Translations under genes and position numbers: made by a program | The notes under the pieces: generated by a model | What the model was told of the DNA's origin: nothing | The model's database searches: none | What the model saw: the letters and a program-made list of their open reading frames with translations, nothing else | NCBI GenBank assembly: GCA_016782885.1 | Contig: JADHXQ010000008.1 | Coordinates: 1 to 64,000 of the forward strand | Source: Phycisphaerae bacterium | GTDB lineage: Bacteria > Planctomycetota > Phycisphaerae > SM23-33 | DNA: 64,000 nt | Direction of reading: 5' to 3' | Shown: piece after piece, positions 26,449-36,158 of the stretch | Numbering within the stretch: position 1 is the first letter of the stretch | How the letters are laid out: each line of letters opens with the position of its first letter

Positions 26449-28563
26449 ATGAAGGATATGTGCATGAAGTTTCAGACAATGGCGGCGGCGACCCTTGTAG
26501 CGACAATGGTCTTTGTAATGTGCGGTGCGGCGCAAGCGGCGAGTACGGATAAGACTCTGGTATCCTGGGTGACGCTGACGGACAAGAACGTCCGGGCCGG
26601 GTCGGTGCTCACCGTTCAAGTGGGAGTTGAATTCGACGGCATCGTATTCGCCGAGCGGGCCGCAGGCAAATGGATGGCCGGCAGCCACGCCTTTCAACGC
26701 ACGGGGACAAACCCGAATGCGTATGCGGCTGAAACCGCCGATAAAAAAACGCTGATCCAGATGGCGATCGTCTACAAGGGCGACCGGATCTCGATCTACC
26801 GCGACGGCAAGGAATATGCATCGTACAAGACGCGAAACATCGATCTGCTGAGCAACAAGAACAACATCGCCGTATTCGGTTTGCGGCATATTGGCGGCAG
26901 CGGAAGCATTGGCGGGTCGATTGAAGACGCCCGCATTTACAGCAGGGCGCTAACCGCCGACGAACTGAAATCTCTGGCCCCGAACAAAGAATCATCGATC
27001 AAACCATACGCATGGTGGGATTTCCAGGGCGATAAAGTTGTCGATCGCGCCAAGCGATATCCTCACCACAAACTGGCGGGCGGAGCAAAGCTTTCCGGCG
27101 GCAAGCTGGTGCTCGGTAACGGTTCGGTGCTCGTGTGCGCAGCGACCAAAGCCGCCACCAGCATCTCTCGCCGCGGCGGGCCCGTGTTCACCGGTCCGTA
27201 CGTGCCGGAGACCCCGGCCTTCCCGAAAGACCCGCCGAAGAACTGGCTGACGTTCCACCTGGTGCATCCGGGTCCCGGCAGGGCTATGCCCGGCGATCCT
27301 AATCCGGCGTTCTACTACAAGGGGCGATATCACATGCACTACATCTACCGGAATCGCACCGGCTTTGTTTTCGCACACGTATCCAGCACGGACATGGTGC
27401 ACTGGCAATGGCATCCGACGGTGCTTGCCCCGCCGACAACCGGCCACGGTATGTTCAGCGGTACGGGCTTCTTCACGAAAGAAGGCAAGGCGGTGATGAT
27501 CTATCACGGTCAGGGTTCGGGCAGGAACTGGCTGGCGTATGCGCAAGATGACAACATGGATAAATGGTCCACGCCCGAATCGCTGGAACCGCAGACGGCG
27601 GACGGTAAGGCTCCCAGGATCCGCCACTGGGACCCTGACTGCTGGTTAAACGGGAAAACTTATTACGCGCTTTCGGGCGGCGGCGATCCGGAGTTTATGA
27701 AGTCCGACGACCTGAAGAACTGGACATACCTGGGAAAGCTTCTGCACAAGGACTATCCGGCGAAGTTCCCGATCACTCGCAAAGAAGACATCTCCTGCGC
27801 CAATATGTTCAAGATCGGCAACAAGTGGATGCTGCTGTGCATAAGTCACCGTCTGGGCTGCCGTTACTATCTCGGCGACTTCAAGGATGAGAAGTATCTG
27901 CCCGAATTTCACTCGATGATGAGCTGGAATGGCAACCAGTTCTTCGCGCCCGAATCGATGCTGACCAAGGACGGGCGGCGCGTCATGTGGGCGTGGCTGC
28001 TCAGGGTGCCTGTCGCTCCGGACGGGATCCAGTCGCTCCCGCGCGAACTGGAACTCCCCAAAGACGGCGTGTTGCGAATCAGACCGCTGCGCGAACTGGA
28101 GAAGCTCCGCTACGAAGAAAAGAGCGAAAAGGACATCACCGTCGCCGCCGGCGCATCACGCAAGCTCAAGAACGTCGCCGGCGACGCGATTGAAATGAAG
28201 CTGGAGTTCAAGGCTCCGAAAGCCAAACAGTTCGGCTTGGACGTGCTGTGCGACAAGGACGGCAAGAGCGGTTTGAGGATAGTCGTGAACCCCGAAGCCA
28301 AGACGCTGAAGGTCGGCCCGGTAACGGCTCCGTTTATACTGGCCGACGGCGAGAACCTGACCCTGCGGGTGTTCATCGACAAGAACCTGGTCGAAGTCTT
28401 CGCCAACGATCGCCAGGCCGTAATGAATGCGCCCAGGCTGATTTCTCTGGATAACACGGGCGCCAGGCTCTTCAGCGAAGGCGGCGAAGTGAAGGTCGAG
28501 ACCGCCACCTCGTGGAAGATGAAGTCGGTCTATGAAGGCTCGCTGGTTTTCAAAAAGGAATAA
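26449..28563 (+). CDS. LamG + GH32-family glycosidase
   Basis: ATG 26449 has AGGAG five nt upstream, so it is preferred to 26428; 704 aa. After the signal peptide comes a LamG-type module (TLVSWVTLTDKN to RIYSRALTADELKSL), then a five-bladed GH32 propeller and a C-terminal beta-sandwich (TLRVFIDKNLVEVFANDRQ is typical of GH32). The nucleophile Asp is in MPGDPNPAFYYKG (canonical NDPNG) and the transition-state Asp in HWDPDCW (canonical RDP). The acid/base motif ECPDLF reads SCANMF, with the only nearby acids in KEDIS just before it. GH32 enzymes hydrolyse fructans such as levan, inulin or sucrose. It is the first of a tandem pair, 14 nt before the next gene. Confidence 0.82.
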   Translation: MKDMCMKFQTMAAATLVATMVFVMCGAAQAASTDKTLVSWVTLTDKNVRAGSVLTVQVGVEFDGIVFAERAAGKWMAGSHAFQRTGTNPNAYAAETADKKTLIQMAIVYKGDRISIYRDGKEYASYKTRNIDLLSNKNNIAVFGLRHIGGSGSIGGSIEDARIYSRALTADELKSLAPNKESSIKPYAWWDFQGDKVVDRAKRYPHHKLAGGAKLSGGKLVLGNGSVLVCAATKAATSISRRGGPVFTGPYVPETPAFPKDPPKNWLTFHLVHPGPGRAMPGDPNPAFYYKGRYHMHYIYRNRTGFVFAHVSSTDMVHWQWHPTVLAPPTTGHGMFSGTGFFTKEGKAVMIYHGQGSGRNWLAYAQDDNMDKWSTPESLEPQTADGKAPRIRHWDPDCWLNGKTYYALSGGGDPEFMKSDDLKNWTYLGKLLHKDYPAKFPITRKEDISCANMFKIGNKWMLLCISHRLGCRYYLGDFKDEKYLPEFHSMMSWNGNQFFAPESMLTKDGRRVMWAWLLRVPVAPDGIQSLPRELELPKDGVLRIRPLRELEKLRYEEKSEKDITVAAGASRKLKNVAGDAIEMKLEFKAPKAKQFGLDVLCDKDGKSGLRIVVNPEAKTLKVGPVTAPFILADGENLTLRVFIDKNLVEVFANDRQAVMNAPRLISLDNTGARLFSEGGEVKVETATSWKMKSVYEGSLVFKKE

Positions 28564-28577
28564 CCTGGAGAATCGTA

Positions 28578-31500
28578 ATGAAGCGAATACCTGTCGCTGT
28601 ATTGTTGCTGATCGCCGGCGCCGCCCACGCCGCCAATACGGATAAGACACTGGTGTCATGGGTGACGCTGACGGACAAGAACGTCCGGGCCGGATCGGTT
28701 CTCACCGTGCAGGCGGGAGCAGCATTTGACGGGATCATCTTTGCAGAACGTGCCGCGGGCAAATGGATGGCCGGCAGCGACACCTTCAAGCGTTCCGGCG
28801 GTAATCCCAATGCATTCCCGCCAGAAACCGCCGACAAGAAGACGCGGGTCCAGATGGCAATCGTCTACAAGGGCGATCAGATCTCGATCTACCGCGACGG
28901 TAAACTCTACGCCTCGTACAAGACGACGAACATCGATTTGCTGAGCAACAAGGGCAACATCGCCGTATTCGGACTGAGGCATATCGGGGGCGGCGGAAGC
29001 ATTGGCGGGTCGATTGACGATGCGCGTATTTACAGCAAGGCCCTGACCGCCGACGAACTCAAATCTCTGGCGCCGAACAAGGCGTCGTCGATCAAGCCGT
29101 ACGCCTGGTGGGATTTTAACGGCGACAAGATCGTAGACCGCGCCGGACGATATCCGCACAGCAAACTATCCGGCGGAGCGAAACTCGCCGGTGGAAAACT
29201 GGTGCTCGGAAACAATGCGGTGCTCGTGTGCGCCGCGACCAAAGGCGCCGCCAACGCCTCGCGCCGCTCACCAGACCCCCGACCCAAGGGCCCGCACGTG
29301 CTGTTCACCCCGTCGATACCCGAGGACCATCCGAAGACCTGGCTGACATACCACCTGGCGCATACCGGCCCGGATCGGGCGATCCCCGGCGATCCGAACT
29401 GCGCGATCTACTACAAGGGCAAGTACCACCTGCACTACATTTTCCAGAACCACGGGCACTCGTTCGCCCACGTCACCAGCAGCGACATGGTCCATTGGAA
29501 GTGGCGCCCGACCGTGCTCACGCCGCCCAGAACCGGCCACGGCATGTTCAGCGGCACAGCGTTTATGACCAAAGAAGGCAAGCCCGCGATCATCTACCAC
29601 GGAGCGGGCTCGCGCAGGAACCAGATCGCATTCGCACTGGACGACAACCTAGACAAGTGGACCAAAACCACGCCCGTAGAGCCCAAAACCGCCGATAGTA
29701 AGCCGGCGAAGATGCGTCACTGGGACCCGGACTGTTGGATCAGAGGCGATACCTACTACGCCCTGGGCGGAGGGGGAAATCCGACGATCGCAAAATCCAA
29801 AGATCTCAAGGAATGGGAGTTCATCGGCGAGCTTTTGCATCCCGACTTCCCGAAAGATCTCGGCGTCCGCAAGGCCGAAGATATCTCGTGCGCCAACATG
29901 TTCAAGATCGGCGACAAGTGGATGCTGCTATGCATCAGCCATGCACTCGGAGCACGCTACTACCTCGGCGATTTCAAGGGCGATCAGTATCTCCCGCATC
30001 ATCACGCCATGTTAAACTGGGCCAGGTGGGATTTCTTCGCACCCGAATCGCTGCTGACGCCAGACGGGCGGCGAGTGATGTGGGCCTGGTGTACGCCGTG
30101 GGTTAACGGTATGCAGAGAGTCGGGAGGAAGAAGAATTTCGACGCGCTATTCAAAAGCAAACTCCAACCGGGCATCCAATCGCTTCCGCGCGAACTGAGC
30201 CTGCCCAAAGACGGAGTGCTGCGCATAAAACCCCTGCGCGAGCTGGAAAAACTGCGTTACGATCAGAAGCAGGAGAAGAATGTCACCATCAAGAGCGATA
30301 CGGCGCGCACTCTCGAGGGAATCCCCGGCGACACGATGGAACTGGAAATAACCTTCGAGGCGCCGAAGGCCAAAGAATTCGGGATCAAGGTGCTGTGCGC
30401 CAAGGATGGAACCGGCGGTTTTACGATCTCCCACGGCAAGGCAAGCAAGACGCTGACGGTCGAATATATCAATCCGCCTTTCGAGCTGAAAAAAGGCGAG
30501 GACCTGACACTGCGGGTGTTCATCGACAAGAGCATGATCGAAGTCTTCGCCAACAACCGCCAGGCGGCCGTGGCGTGGCACGAATACAGGCCGGGCGAGA
30601 TTTACGCTCAACTGTTCACCAAGGGCGGCGACCTGAAGGTCAAGAGCATCACCGCGTGGAAAATGAAGTCGATCTATCCAAAGCCTTACTCCGACCCGAT
30701 CCATTTCAAACCGAAGCTGCCCACGAAGAAAACCGTCGGCGACGTAATGCCCTTCTACTGGAAAGGTGAATATCATGTTTTCTACCTTACCAATCCCATG
30801 GGCAACAATGATGTAAACTGGGAGCACTGTTCGTCAACCGATCTGGTGAACTGGAAAGAATACCCGCCCGCACTGAAACCCGACAAGAACGATCCCAACG
30901 GGCCCGAAGGCGGGTGCATGTTCACCGGGTGCATCGTCGAGAAGGATGGGACCTTCCACGCATGGTATACAAGTTGGAATCCCAGGAACCCCAAAGGCAG
31001 GGAGTTTCTCTCCCACGCGACCAGTAAGGATCTGATCACCTGGAAAAAGCATCCCGAACACATGATCGCGCCCGATGGAATCCACTACGCCAACCATCGC
31101 ATGCGGGACTTCCGCGATCCGCAAATCTTCTGGAACGAGGAGAAGAAGGAATACTGGATGCACCTTCTGGCCAATGAGGCCAAGCCCCAGCGCGGCCGGG
31201 GGCGCAGGTTCGGACTGCTGACTTCCAAAGACCTGATCAAGTGGACCCAGCAACCGTCGGTGCAACTCGCTGACGGGGTCGGCGGCGACGAGTGCCCCGA
31301 CTACTTCAGGATAGGCGATACGCATTACATACACAGCTGCCGCCTGTATTACTATTCGGACAACATCAACGGGCCGTACAAGCACCCGAAACTGATGCGC
31401 GATCTGGACCGCCCCGGAATCAATGCCGCCAAGCGCGTGTGGGATGGTAAGAGGCACGTATGGTTCGGCGGATGGAGCAGCGGGATAATGCCCGTTCCGC

Positions 31501-31967
31501 GCGAGGTCTACGCAGGCCCCGATGGTCTCCTGTACATGAAGCCCGTTAAAGAGGCGTTGGCGGTCTACAAGAATACGGTGCTGGACCTCTCGGGTAAACC
31601 GCTGCCCAAAGGCGAAGTGGAAGTTCCCGAGCATTACCTGTTGGACGCGATGGTCAAACTCGCGCCAAAGAGCAGTTTCACGCTCGTTCTCGGCGGACAA
31701 TACCGGATGACGCTCGCCCCTGCCGACGGAACGATGTCGCTGATCGGACCGGGTTTCAATCGAACTCGCCCCTGCCCGATCGACACCTCAAAACCGGTGA
31801 AAATTCAGGTATTCACAGAAGGGAAACTCATCGAGTGCTTCATAAACGACCAATTCGCCCAGAGCTGCGTTATCAAGAGCCCCATGAGCGGACAACTCGG
31901 GATCAATGCAGCCGGCGGCGAGGTGGAAATAATCAAAATGGTGATCGCAGAAGGACACCGCCGGTAG
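28578..31967 (+). CDS. LamG + two GH32-type modules in one protein
   Basis: This 1129-aa secreted protein. Residues 1-~690 are a close duplicate of the preceding gene: LamG, then a GH32 module with GDPN (Asp272), HWDPD (Asp383) and the unusual EDISCANMF (434-442). A second, divergent GH32 module follows from ~700: VGDVMPFYWKGEYHVFY (Asp kept), FRDPQIF near 847 and a canonical DECPDYF near 904, closed by another beta-sandwich. The C-terminal module thus has the normal acid/base Glu that the N-terminal one lacks. GGAG precedes the ATG. Gene duplication followed by fusion is the simplest history. The substrate is probably a fructan or fructosylated glycan, by family only. Confidence 0.82.
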   Translation: MKRIPVAVLLLIAGAAHAANTDKTLVSWVTLTDKNVRAGSVLTVQAGAAFDGIIFAERAAGKWMAGSDTFKRSGGNPNAFPPETADKKTRVQMAIVYKGDQISIYRDGKLYASYKTTNIDLLSNKGNIAVFGLRHIGGGGSIGGSIDDARIYSKALTADELKSLAPNKASSIKPYAWWDFNGDKIVDRAGRYPHSKLSGGAKLAGGKLVLGNNAVLVCAATKGAANASRRSPDPRPKGPHVLFTPSIPEDHPKTWLTYHLAHTGPDRAIPGDPNCAIYYKGKYHLHYIFQNHGHSFAHVTSSDMVHWKWRPTVLTPPRTGHGMFSGTAFMTKEGKPAIIYHGAGSRRNQIAFALDDNLDKWTKTTPVEPKTADSKPAKMRHWDPDCWIRGDTYYALGGGGNPTIAKSKDLKEWEFIGELLHPDFPKDLGVRKAEDISCANMFKIGDKWMLLCISHALGARYYLGDFKGDQYLPHHHAMLNWARWDFFAPESLLTPDGRRVMWAWCTPWVNGMQRVGRKKNFDALFKSKLQPGIQSLPRELSLPKDGVLRIKPLRELEKLRYDQKQEKNVTIKSDTARTLEGIPGDTMELEITFEAPKAKEFGIKVLCAKDGTGGFTISHGKASKTLTVEYINPPFELKKGEDLTLRVFIDKSMIEVFANNRQAAVAWHEYRPGEIYAQLFTKGGDLKVKSITAWKMKSIYPKPYSDPIHFKPKLPTKKTVGDVMPFYWKGEYHVFYLTNPMGNNDVNWEHCSSTDLVNWKEYPPALKPDKNDPNGPEGGCMFTGCIVEKDGTFHAWYTSWNPRNPKGREFLSHATSKDLITWKKHPEHMIAPDGIHYANHRMRDFRDPQIFWNEEKKEYWMHLLANEAKPQRGRGRRFGLLTSKDLIKWTQQPSVQLADGVGGDECPDYFRIGDTHYIHSCRLYYYSDNINGPYKHPKLMRDLDRPGINAAKRVWDGKRHVWFGGWSSGIMPVPREVYAGPDGLLYMKPVKEALAVYKNTVLDLSGKPLPKGEVEVPEHYLLDAMVKLAPKSSFTLVLGGQYRMTLAPADGTMSLIGPGFNRTRPCPIDTSKPVKIQVFTEGKLIECFINDQFAQSCVIKSPMSGQLGINAAGGEVEIIKMVIAEGHRR

Positions 31968-31998
31968 CATAACGCAAACAATAAGGAAAGAGAAAATA

Positions 31999-32907
31999 AT
32001 GAAGAGCATTACGTCTGCAATCCTGGCCACTGGAGTTTTGTTGTCGCTTGCCGTGTGGTCATACGCCGCCCAGGCGAAAAAGGAACCCGCCCAGGCGGTG
32101 CGCCATGCTTATATTTTCAGCGATATCGGAGCCAAGCGCGTCTTCAAGATGTCAGCCGACGGGAAAATCGAGTGGGAATATCCCGCCGACCAGTGTACGG
32201 ACATCTGGATGCAGAAAAACGGTAATATCCTGATGAGCTTCACCGGCAAGAAACGCGGAGTCCGCGAGGTCTCGCCCGATAAGAAGGTCGTCTGGGAGTA
32301 TCTCACTACCAGCGAGGTCTGGGCCTGTCAGCGTCTTGCCAATGGCAATACGATGATCGGCGAGGGCTCAGCCAGGCGGATCATCGAAGTGAACCCCGCC
32401 GGCAAGATCGTAAAGACTGTTGCGATCCCCTCCGGCGGGAATAAGCACATGGGAATGCGCCACGCGCGGAAGACAGCGGCGGGGACTTATCTGGTCGGGC
32501 TCCTTGCCGACAAGGCCGTTCGCGAGTACGACGCATCCGGCAAGATGATACGCGAGATCAAGGTACCTAACATGGCGTACAGCATGATCCGCCTGAAAAA
32601 CGGGAACACCGTAATCGGATACCGCGATGGGGTAATCGAGGTCGACCCGAAGGATAAAGTCGTCTGGCATCTGACGCAAAAAGACGTGCCGAACATCAAG
32701 CTCTACTGGATATGCTGCATCCAGCGGCTGCCTAATGGGAACACGATCGTCAATAACTGGTTCATGCACAAACGCCGGGCTGGCGGCGTTCCGTTCTTCG
32801 AGGTGACGCCCGACAAGAGGGTGGTTTGGCGGGCGAAAATGCACGAGCGGATGTTCGACCCGACCGCCATCCAGATACTGGATGTAAAAGACACCTCACT
32901 TCGCTGA
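31999..32907 (+). CDS. Secreted beta-propeller protein (PQQ/arylsulfotransferase-like repeats)
   Basis: This 302-aa protein has a signal peptide (to ~26). Repeated ~45-residue units carry the patterns GKIEWEYP, KKVVWEYL, DKVVWHLT and KRVVWRAK alternating with NGN-x-L/T strands (KNGNILMSF, ANGNTMIGE, KNGNTVIGY, PNGNTIVNN). This is the propeller type seen in PQQ-like and arylsulfotransferase-like proteins. No catalytic His of arylsulfate sulfotransferase can be pointed to. It lies 31 nt after the double-GH32 gene (AAGGAAAG ribosome site), so it is probably the last gene of that operon. Its 3' end overlaps the convergent GH10 gene by 12 nt. Confidence 0.75.
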   Translation: MKSITSAILATGVLLSLAVWSYAAQAKKEPAQAVRHAYIFSDIGAKRVFKMSADGKIEWEYPADQCTDIWMQKNGNILMSFTGKKRGVREVSPDKKVVWEYLTTSEVWACQRLANGNTMIGEGSARRIIEVNPAGKIVKTVAIPSGGNKHMGMRHARKTAAGTYLVGLLADKAVREYDASGKMIREIKVPNMAYSMIRLKNGNTVIGYRDGVIEVDPKDKVVWHLTQKDVPNIKLYWICCIQRLPNGNTIVNNWFMHKRRAGGVPFFEVTPDKRVVWRAKMHERMFDPTAIQILDVKDTSLR

Positions 32908-34626
32908 TGTGTAGTCGGTCGTGCCTTTGGTCAGCGTAAACTCTCGGCGCTGTTGGCGAAAGGTAATTTCATAGTCGCCATAGAAACCGACAAAGTTAAC
33001 GCGCCCGTGCGAGTCAGTGGTCAGAGAAACGTCGGTGGTCCACATCGGCAGGTTGACAAGAACCCGATTTCGCACGCCGGTCAACTGCTGCCACACCATA
33101 CCGCAAGGGGTGACTTTCCATTCGGCGTCCACCAGCGCACCAGCGGGAGCCACGGACCACATGCGCGGCGACCAGAAGCCCCAATTGATAAACGTGGTCA
33201 TCTTCTCGTGGCCGAAACAGAGGCGCAAGGTCTCGGCGAGAATGTCCGCCGCACGCTGCGGCGTCGGGGCGCCGCTGCGCTGCACGCCGAATTCAGTCAT
33301 CGAAAGCGGGAGATCGGCGGTGGCGAGGTTGTGCAGAACCTGCGCGATCCGCGAGGGGCTGTGTGGGACGCGCAGTTTGGGCGGGGCGCCGTCCACCGCG
33401 TAATACTGGATACCAATCCCGTCGACCGCGCCGCCGGCGTTGCGGAGCGCTTCGATGTGTTTCCGATACCAATTGGCGTAGGGATCTTTGATCGAGCGAG
33501 ACCCCTGAAGAACGTCGTATTCATTCGGAACGATACGCGGCGAAGCCCCGGCGGCGATTGCGGCGGCTTTGACCTCGTTGTAAATGCCCGCCACGCCCTT
33601 GAGGCCGTAAATCCGACGATACATCGGGCGGTGTGCGCCCTCGTTGATGACGTCCAATTCGTAATATCGCCGGGCGCGATCCCGGACGAGATATCCAATG
33701 CGCTCACTGATCTCGGCGCGCAGATCAGCTTTGGCGGCGTCGCGCAGGGCCTGGCTGGTTCCGTTGATGGTCCGGTTTTGAAGAGCATCGACCCAGCCGG
33801 GCTCAAAAACATCCCACAACACGCCGTGCATTCGTACACGCTTGCCGTTGAGTTCGGCGAACTTCATGATGCTGTCGAGGTCATCGAGCGTGACCCGGTC
33901 GCGCACACGTTCGTTGGGGGTCCACTTGCCCGCATTCTCGGGTACAACCGTGTTGAAGTTTTCGATGACAAAGTTACGGTAGTGGATGTCATTTGTATCC
34001 GGTCCGGTAACCCATGAGGATGTGGACAGACAGGTGCCAAAGTTAAACGCGTGGCGTTTCAGGCGAATGCGCACTGGCGTGTTGGCGATGGGTCGCTTGT
34101 CGACCGTAAGCGTCAGGCAAGCCGGGCCCCTGCGAAAGTGATCTATGTAAGTGTCCGCCGCAGCGAGAGCGTTGGCGCTGGGATCCGTGTTCAGCACAGC
34201 AGCTCCGGCGATTGTAAGGTCGCGGACATCGATCGCCAGTGGCCGGCGATTGACGTTTTCCACACGAATGCAGTACGTGCCGGCCGGCAGCGTCCAGGTC
34301 TGCGTATGCGAACTGTAGTTGCCGCCGACCGCGTTTACCAGCCAACTCGCCGCGAAATCGGCGACGCGGAGCACCAGCTTGGGCGCGGGAGCCTCCGGGC
34401 TGGTTTTCGAGGCGCGGATGGTAAACGAGACCTCGCCAGCGGCAGCAAGATGGATATAGGCGCCGACAAACCCATTCTCGTTGAGGCGCCATGCATTGTC
34501 CTCGCACGGAGTACCCGTCGAACGATAGGGCAACGAGTTCCCATCAAGCGTCGTTTGGAGCCCTGCCGGAGAAACGCACGAAACGCACAACAATGCAACG
34601 CCGAGGAGCATGATAAAACTTCGCAT
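32896..34626 (-). CDS. GH10-type glycosidase with N-terminal carbohydrate-binding module
   Basis: This 576-aa protein has a signal sequence or lipoprotein leader (LLCVSC at 13-17). A beta-sandwich CBM-like domain covers ~40-140. Then comes a GH10 (beta/alpha)8 barrel: VVPENAGKW at 228-235 (canonical ENAMKW), ELDVINEG with the presumed acid/base Glu329 (canonical DVVNE) and LSMTEFGVQ with the presumed nucleophile Glu445. A short C-terminal beta domain ends the protein. GH10 enzymes are mainly endo-1,4-beta-xylanases; the altered motifs (NEG, TEFG) put it in a divergent branch. It is monocistronic and convergent with the propeller gene. Confidence 0.83.
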   Translation of the reverse strand: MRSFIMLLGVALLCVSCVSPAGLQTTLDGNSLPYRSTGTPCEDNAWRLNENGFVGAYIHLAAAGEVSFTIRASKTSPEAPAPKLVLRVADFAASWLVNAVGGNYSSHTQTWTLPAGTYCIRVENVNRRPLAIDVRDLTIAGAAVLNTDPSANALAAADTYIDHFRRGPACLTLTVDKRPIANTPVRIRLKRHAFNFGTCLSTSSWVTGPDTNDIHYRNFVIENFNTVVPENAGKWTPNERVRDRVTLDDLDSIMKFAELNGKRVRMHGVLWDVFEPGWVDALQNRTINGTSQALRDAAKADLRAEISERIGYLVRDRARRYYELDVINEGAHRPMYRRIYGLKGVAGIYNEVKAAAIAAGASPRIVPNEYDVLQGSRSIKDPYANWYRKHIEALRNAGGAVDGIGIQYYAVDGAPPKLRVPHSPSRIAQVLHNLATADLPLSMTEFGVQRSGAPTPQRAADILAETLRLCFGHEKMTTFINWGFWSPRMWSVAPAGALVDAEWKVTPCGMVWQQLTGVRNRVLVNLPMWTTDVSLTTDSHGRVNFVGFYGDYEITFRQQRREFTLTKGTTDYTSAK

Positions 34627-34676
34627 AACTAACCGTTACAGACTTTCTTGCATAATGATATCGCCTGAATACCGCC

Positions 34677-36107
34677 CTATTTTTTCGCCGGGGCGGGGAT
34701 TGTTGTTTTGCTTCGGTCTACGGAGATGCCGAGGGATTGGAACCATTTGAAGAGGTCTCTTCCAGCCGCGATGCTCAGGACGGCTACGGAGTCGTGGGCA
34801 GTGTAGCGTTTTAGTTGTTTTGTATCGGCGAGCTTTCGTTTGGCCCGGAAGTAGCGGGCCAGGATGTCAGGGGTTTCCTTGCGGAGCTGCTCCCATATCC
34901 ACATGGGCTTGGCCATGACCACCGAGTGGGGGATGTTCTTTCCGGCGGCGAGGTCGTACTTCTTCATGTCCGGGTCGTGGCGGCGGGCACCTTTGATCCA
35001 ACCGGCAAGCGTCTTTTCGGCCTCGGTCTTGTAGCCCAGTTCTCGCCCGAGTTGAATGCCCACGTACGTCGCGATGCCCTCGTTCCAGAGCGGCTCGGTG
35101 AACGGGTGGACCCACGAGTGAGTCGCCTCGTGCCCGATCAGTTCGACCATACCGTACCGCTTCCTGGGGAAGCCGCCCCACCACGTGCCCAGGCCGATCG
35201 CCCTCCCGCTGGAAAAACCACCACCACCGGTTGGAAGGAGGATCAGGGTTGCGAGCATACCTTTGGACGGCGGCACACCCAGGATACGCTCCTGCACGGG
35301 AAGGCACTTACGGTAGATCTTGAATATCTCGTCGGCCATCGGCTGCATGTACTCGCTGCAGCGGATCTCGAGCCCACCGTGTTTGACAATCATCTCGGCG
35401 CGGTGATGCCTGGGGCGGCGCTTCGGGTCAACCGTCTTACCACCCGCCAGATCGGCAAGAAGCGGTGATAGCCATTCGGCGTTGATGGGGTCCTTGGCGT
35501 TGGGCTGCCTGCCGGATATCCCACGAGTGGAGAGCAACAGCTTGCCCTTGCCGACTTTCGTGCGGGCCATTACGGGGCGCCCGGCCGCGTCCTGGATCAG
35601 CACATCCCAGGTCCTGGCGCCGGCCATGCTGATCGTTTTACCGCCGTAGCTCTTGATCGCTTTGCCCTTCAATTCACCGAGACCGACAACGGGGCTCTTG
35701 GCGCCCTAGTTTACGAACCGGGCTCCGAACACCTTGGCAAGTGCGTTCAGCGTGTAGGTTTTCTCGTCGCGGAACAGTGCGTAGTCGCCCAGCACGATCA
35801 CGCCGCCGCCGGAGTCAAGAAACGCCTTGATCGCGGCGATATCCTTCGGCGTGTACTTGCACGACGATGCGCCGGACTGCAGGACCACCAGGTTCACGCT
35901 GTCGAAGTCGAACTTGTGCAGCGTGCCCCAGTTCTGCACGCTCGCGTTGCCCTTGCCGGCGAGGTAATTCCGCGCGAATCGCCCGTCGAAGTAAAACGAA
36001 AACTCATGCGAAATATCGACCACGGAATAGATCGGACCGGCCGAAACGGTCGCGGTGGCCGCAAACGAAACGATTATCGCACAAATCACGAGACGGTTAC
36101 TGTTCAT
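34677..36107 (-). pseudogene. Secreted HExxH peptidase-like gene interrupted by an in-frame TAG
   Basis: Two track ORFs (36107-35706 and 35672-34677) are in the same frame; between them lie one TAG (35706-35708) and 11 sense codons (GAKSPVVGLGE). Joined, they make a 475-residue protein plus the stop. The signal peptide is at 1-23. An amidotransferase-like/DUF4350-type domain follows (NLVVLQSGASS, GGGVIVLGDYALF), then, after the TAG, continuation of that domain (GKGKLLLSTRG). A gluzincin-type peptidase follows with IGHEATHSW and WNEGIA. Both halves keep normal codon use and motifs, so the break is recent, a sequencing error, or a readthrough site. CAG to TAG is a one-step change. AGGAG precedes the ATG. 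Confidence 0.75.
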
Positions 36108-36158
36108 GCGAATCTCCTGGATGAGAGTTGTAAGCCGGGCTTTCCCGGATCGGACCCG

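Noticed and set aside
35706-35708. Pyrrolysine insertion at the TAG
   Set aside because: No pyl genes or suppressor tRNA are in the window, and the family is not known to use it. A mutation or error is simpler.
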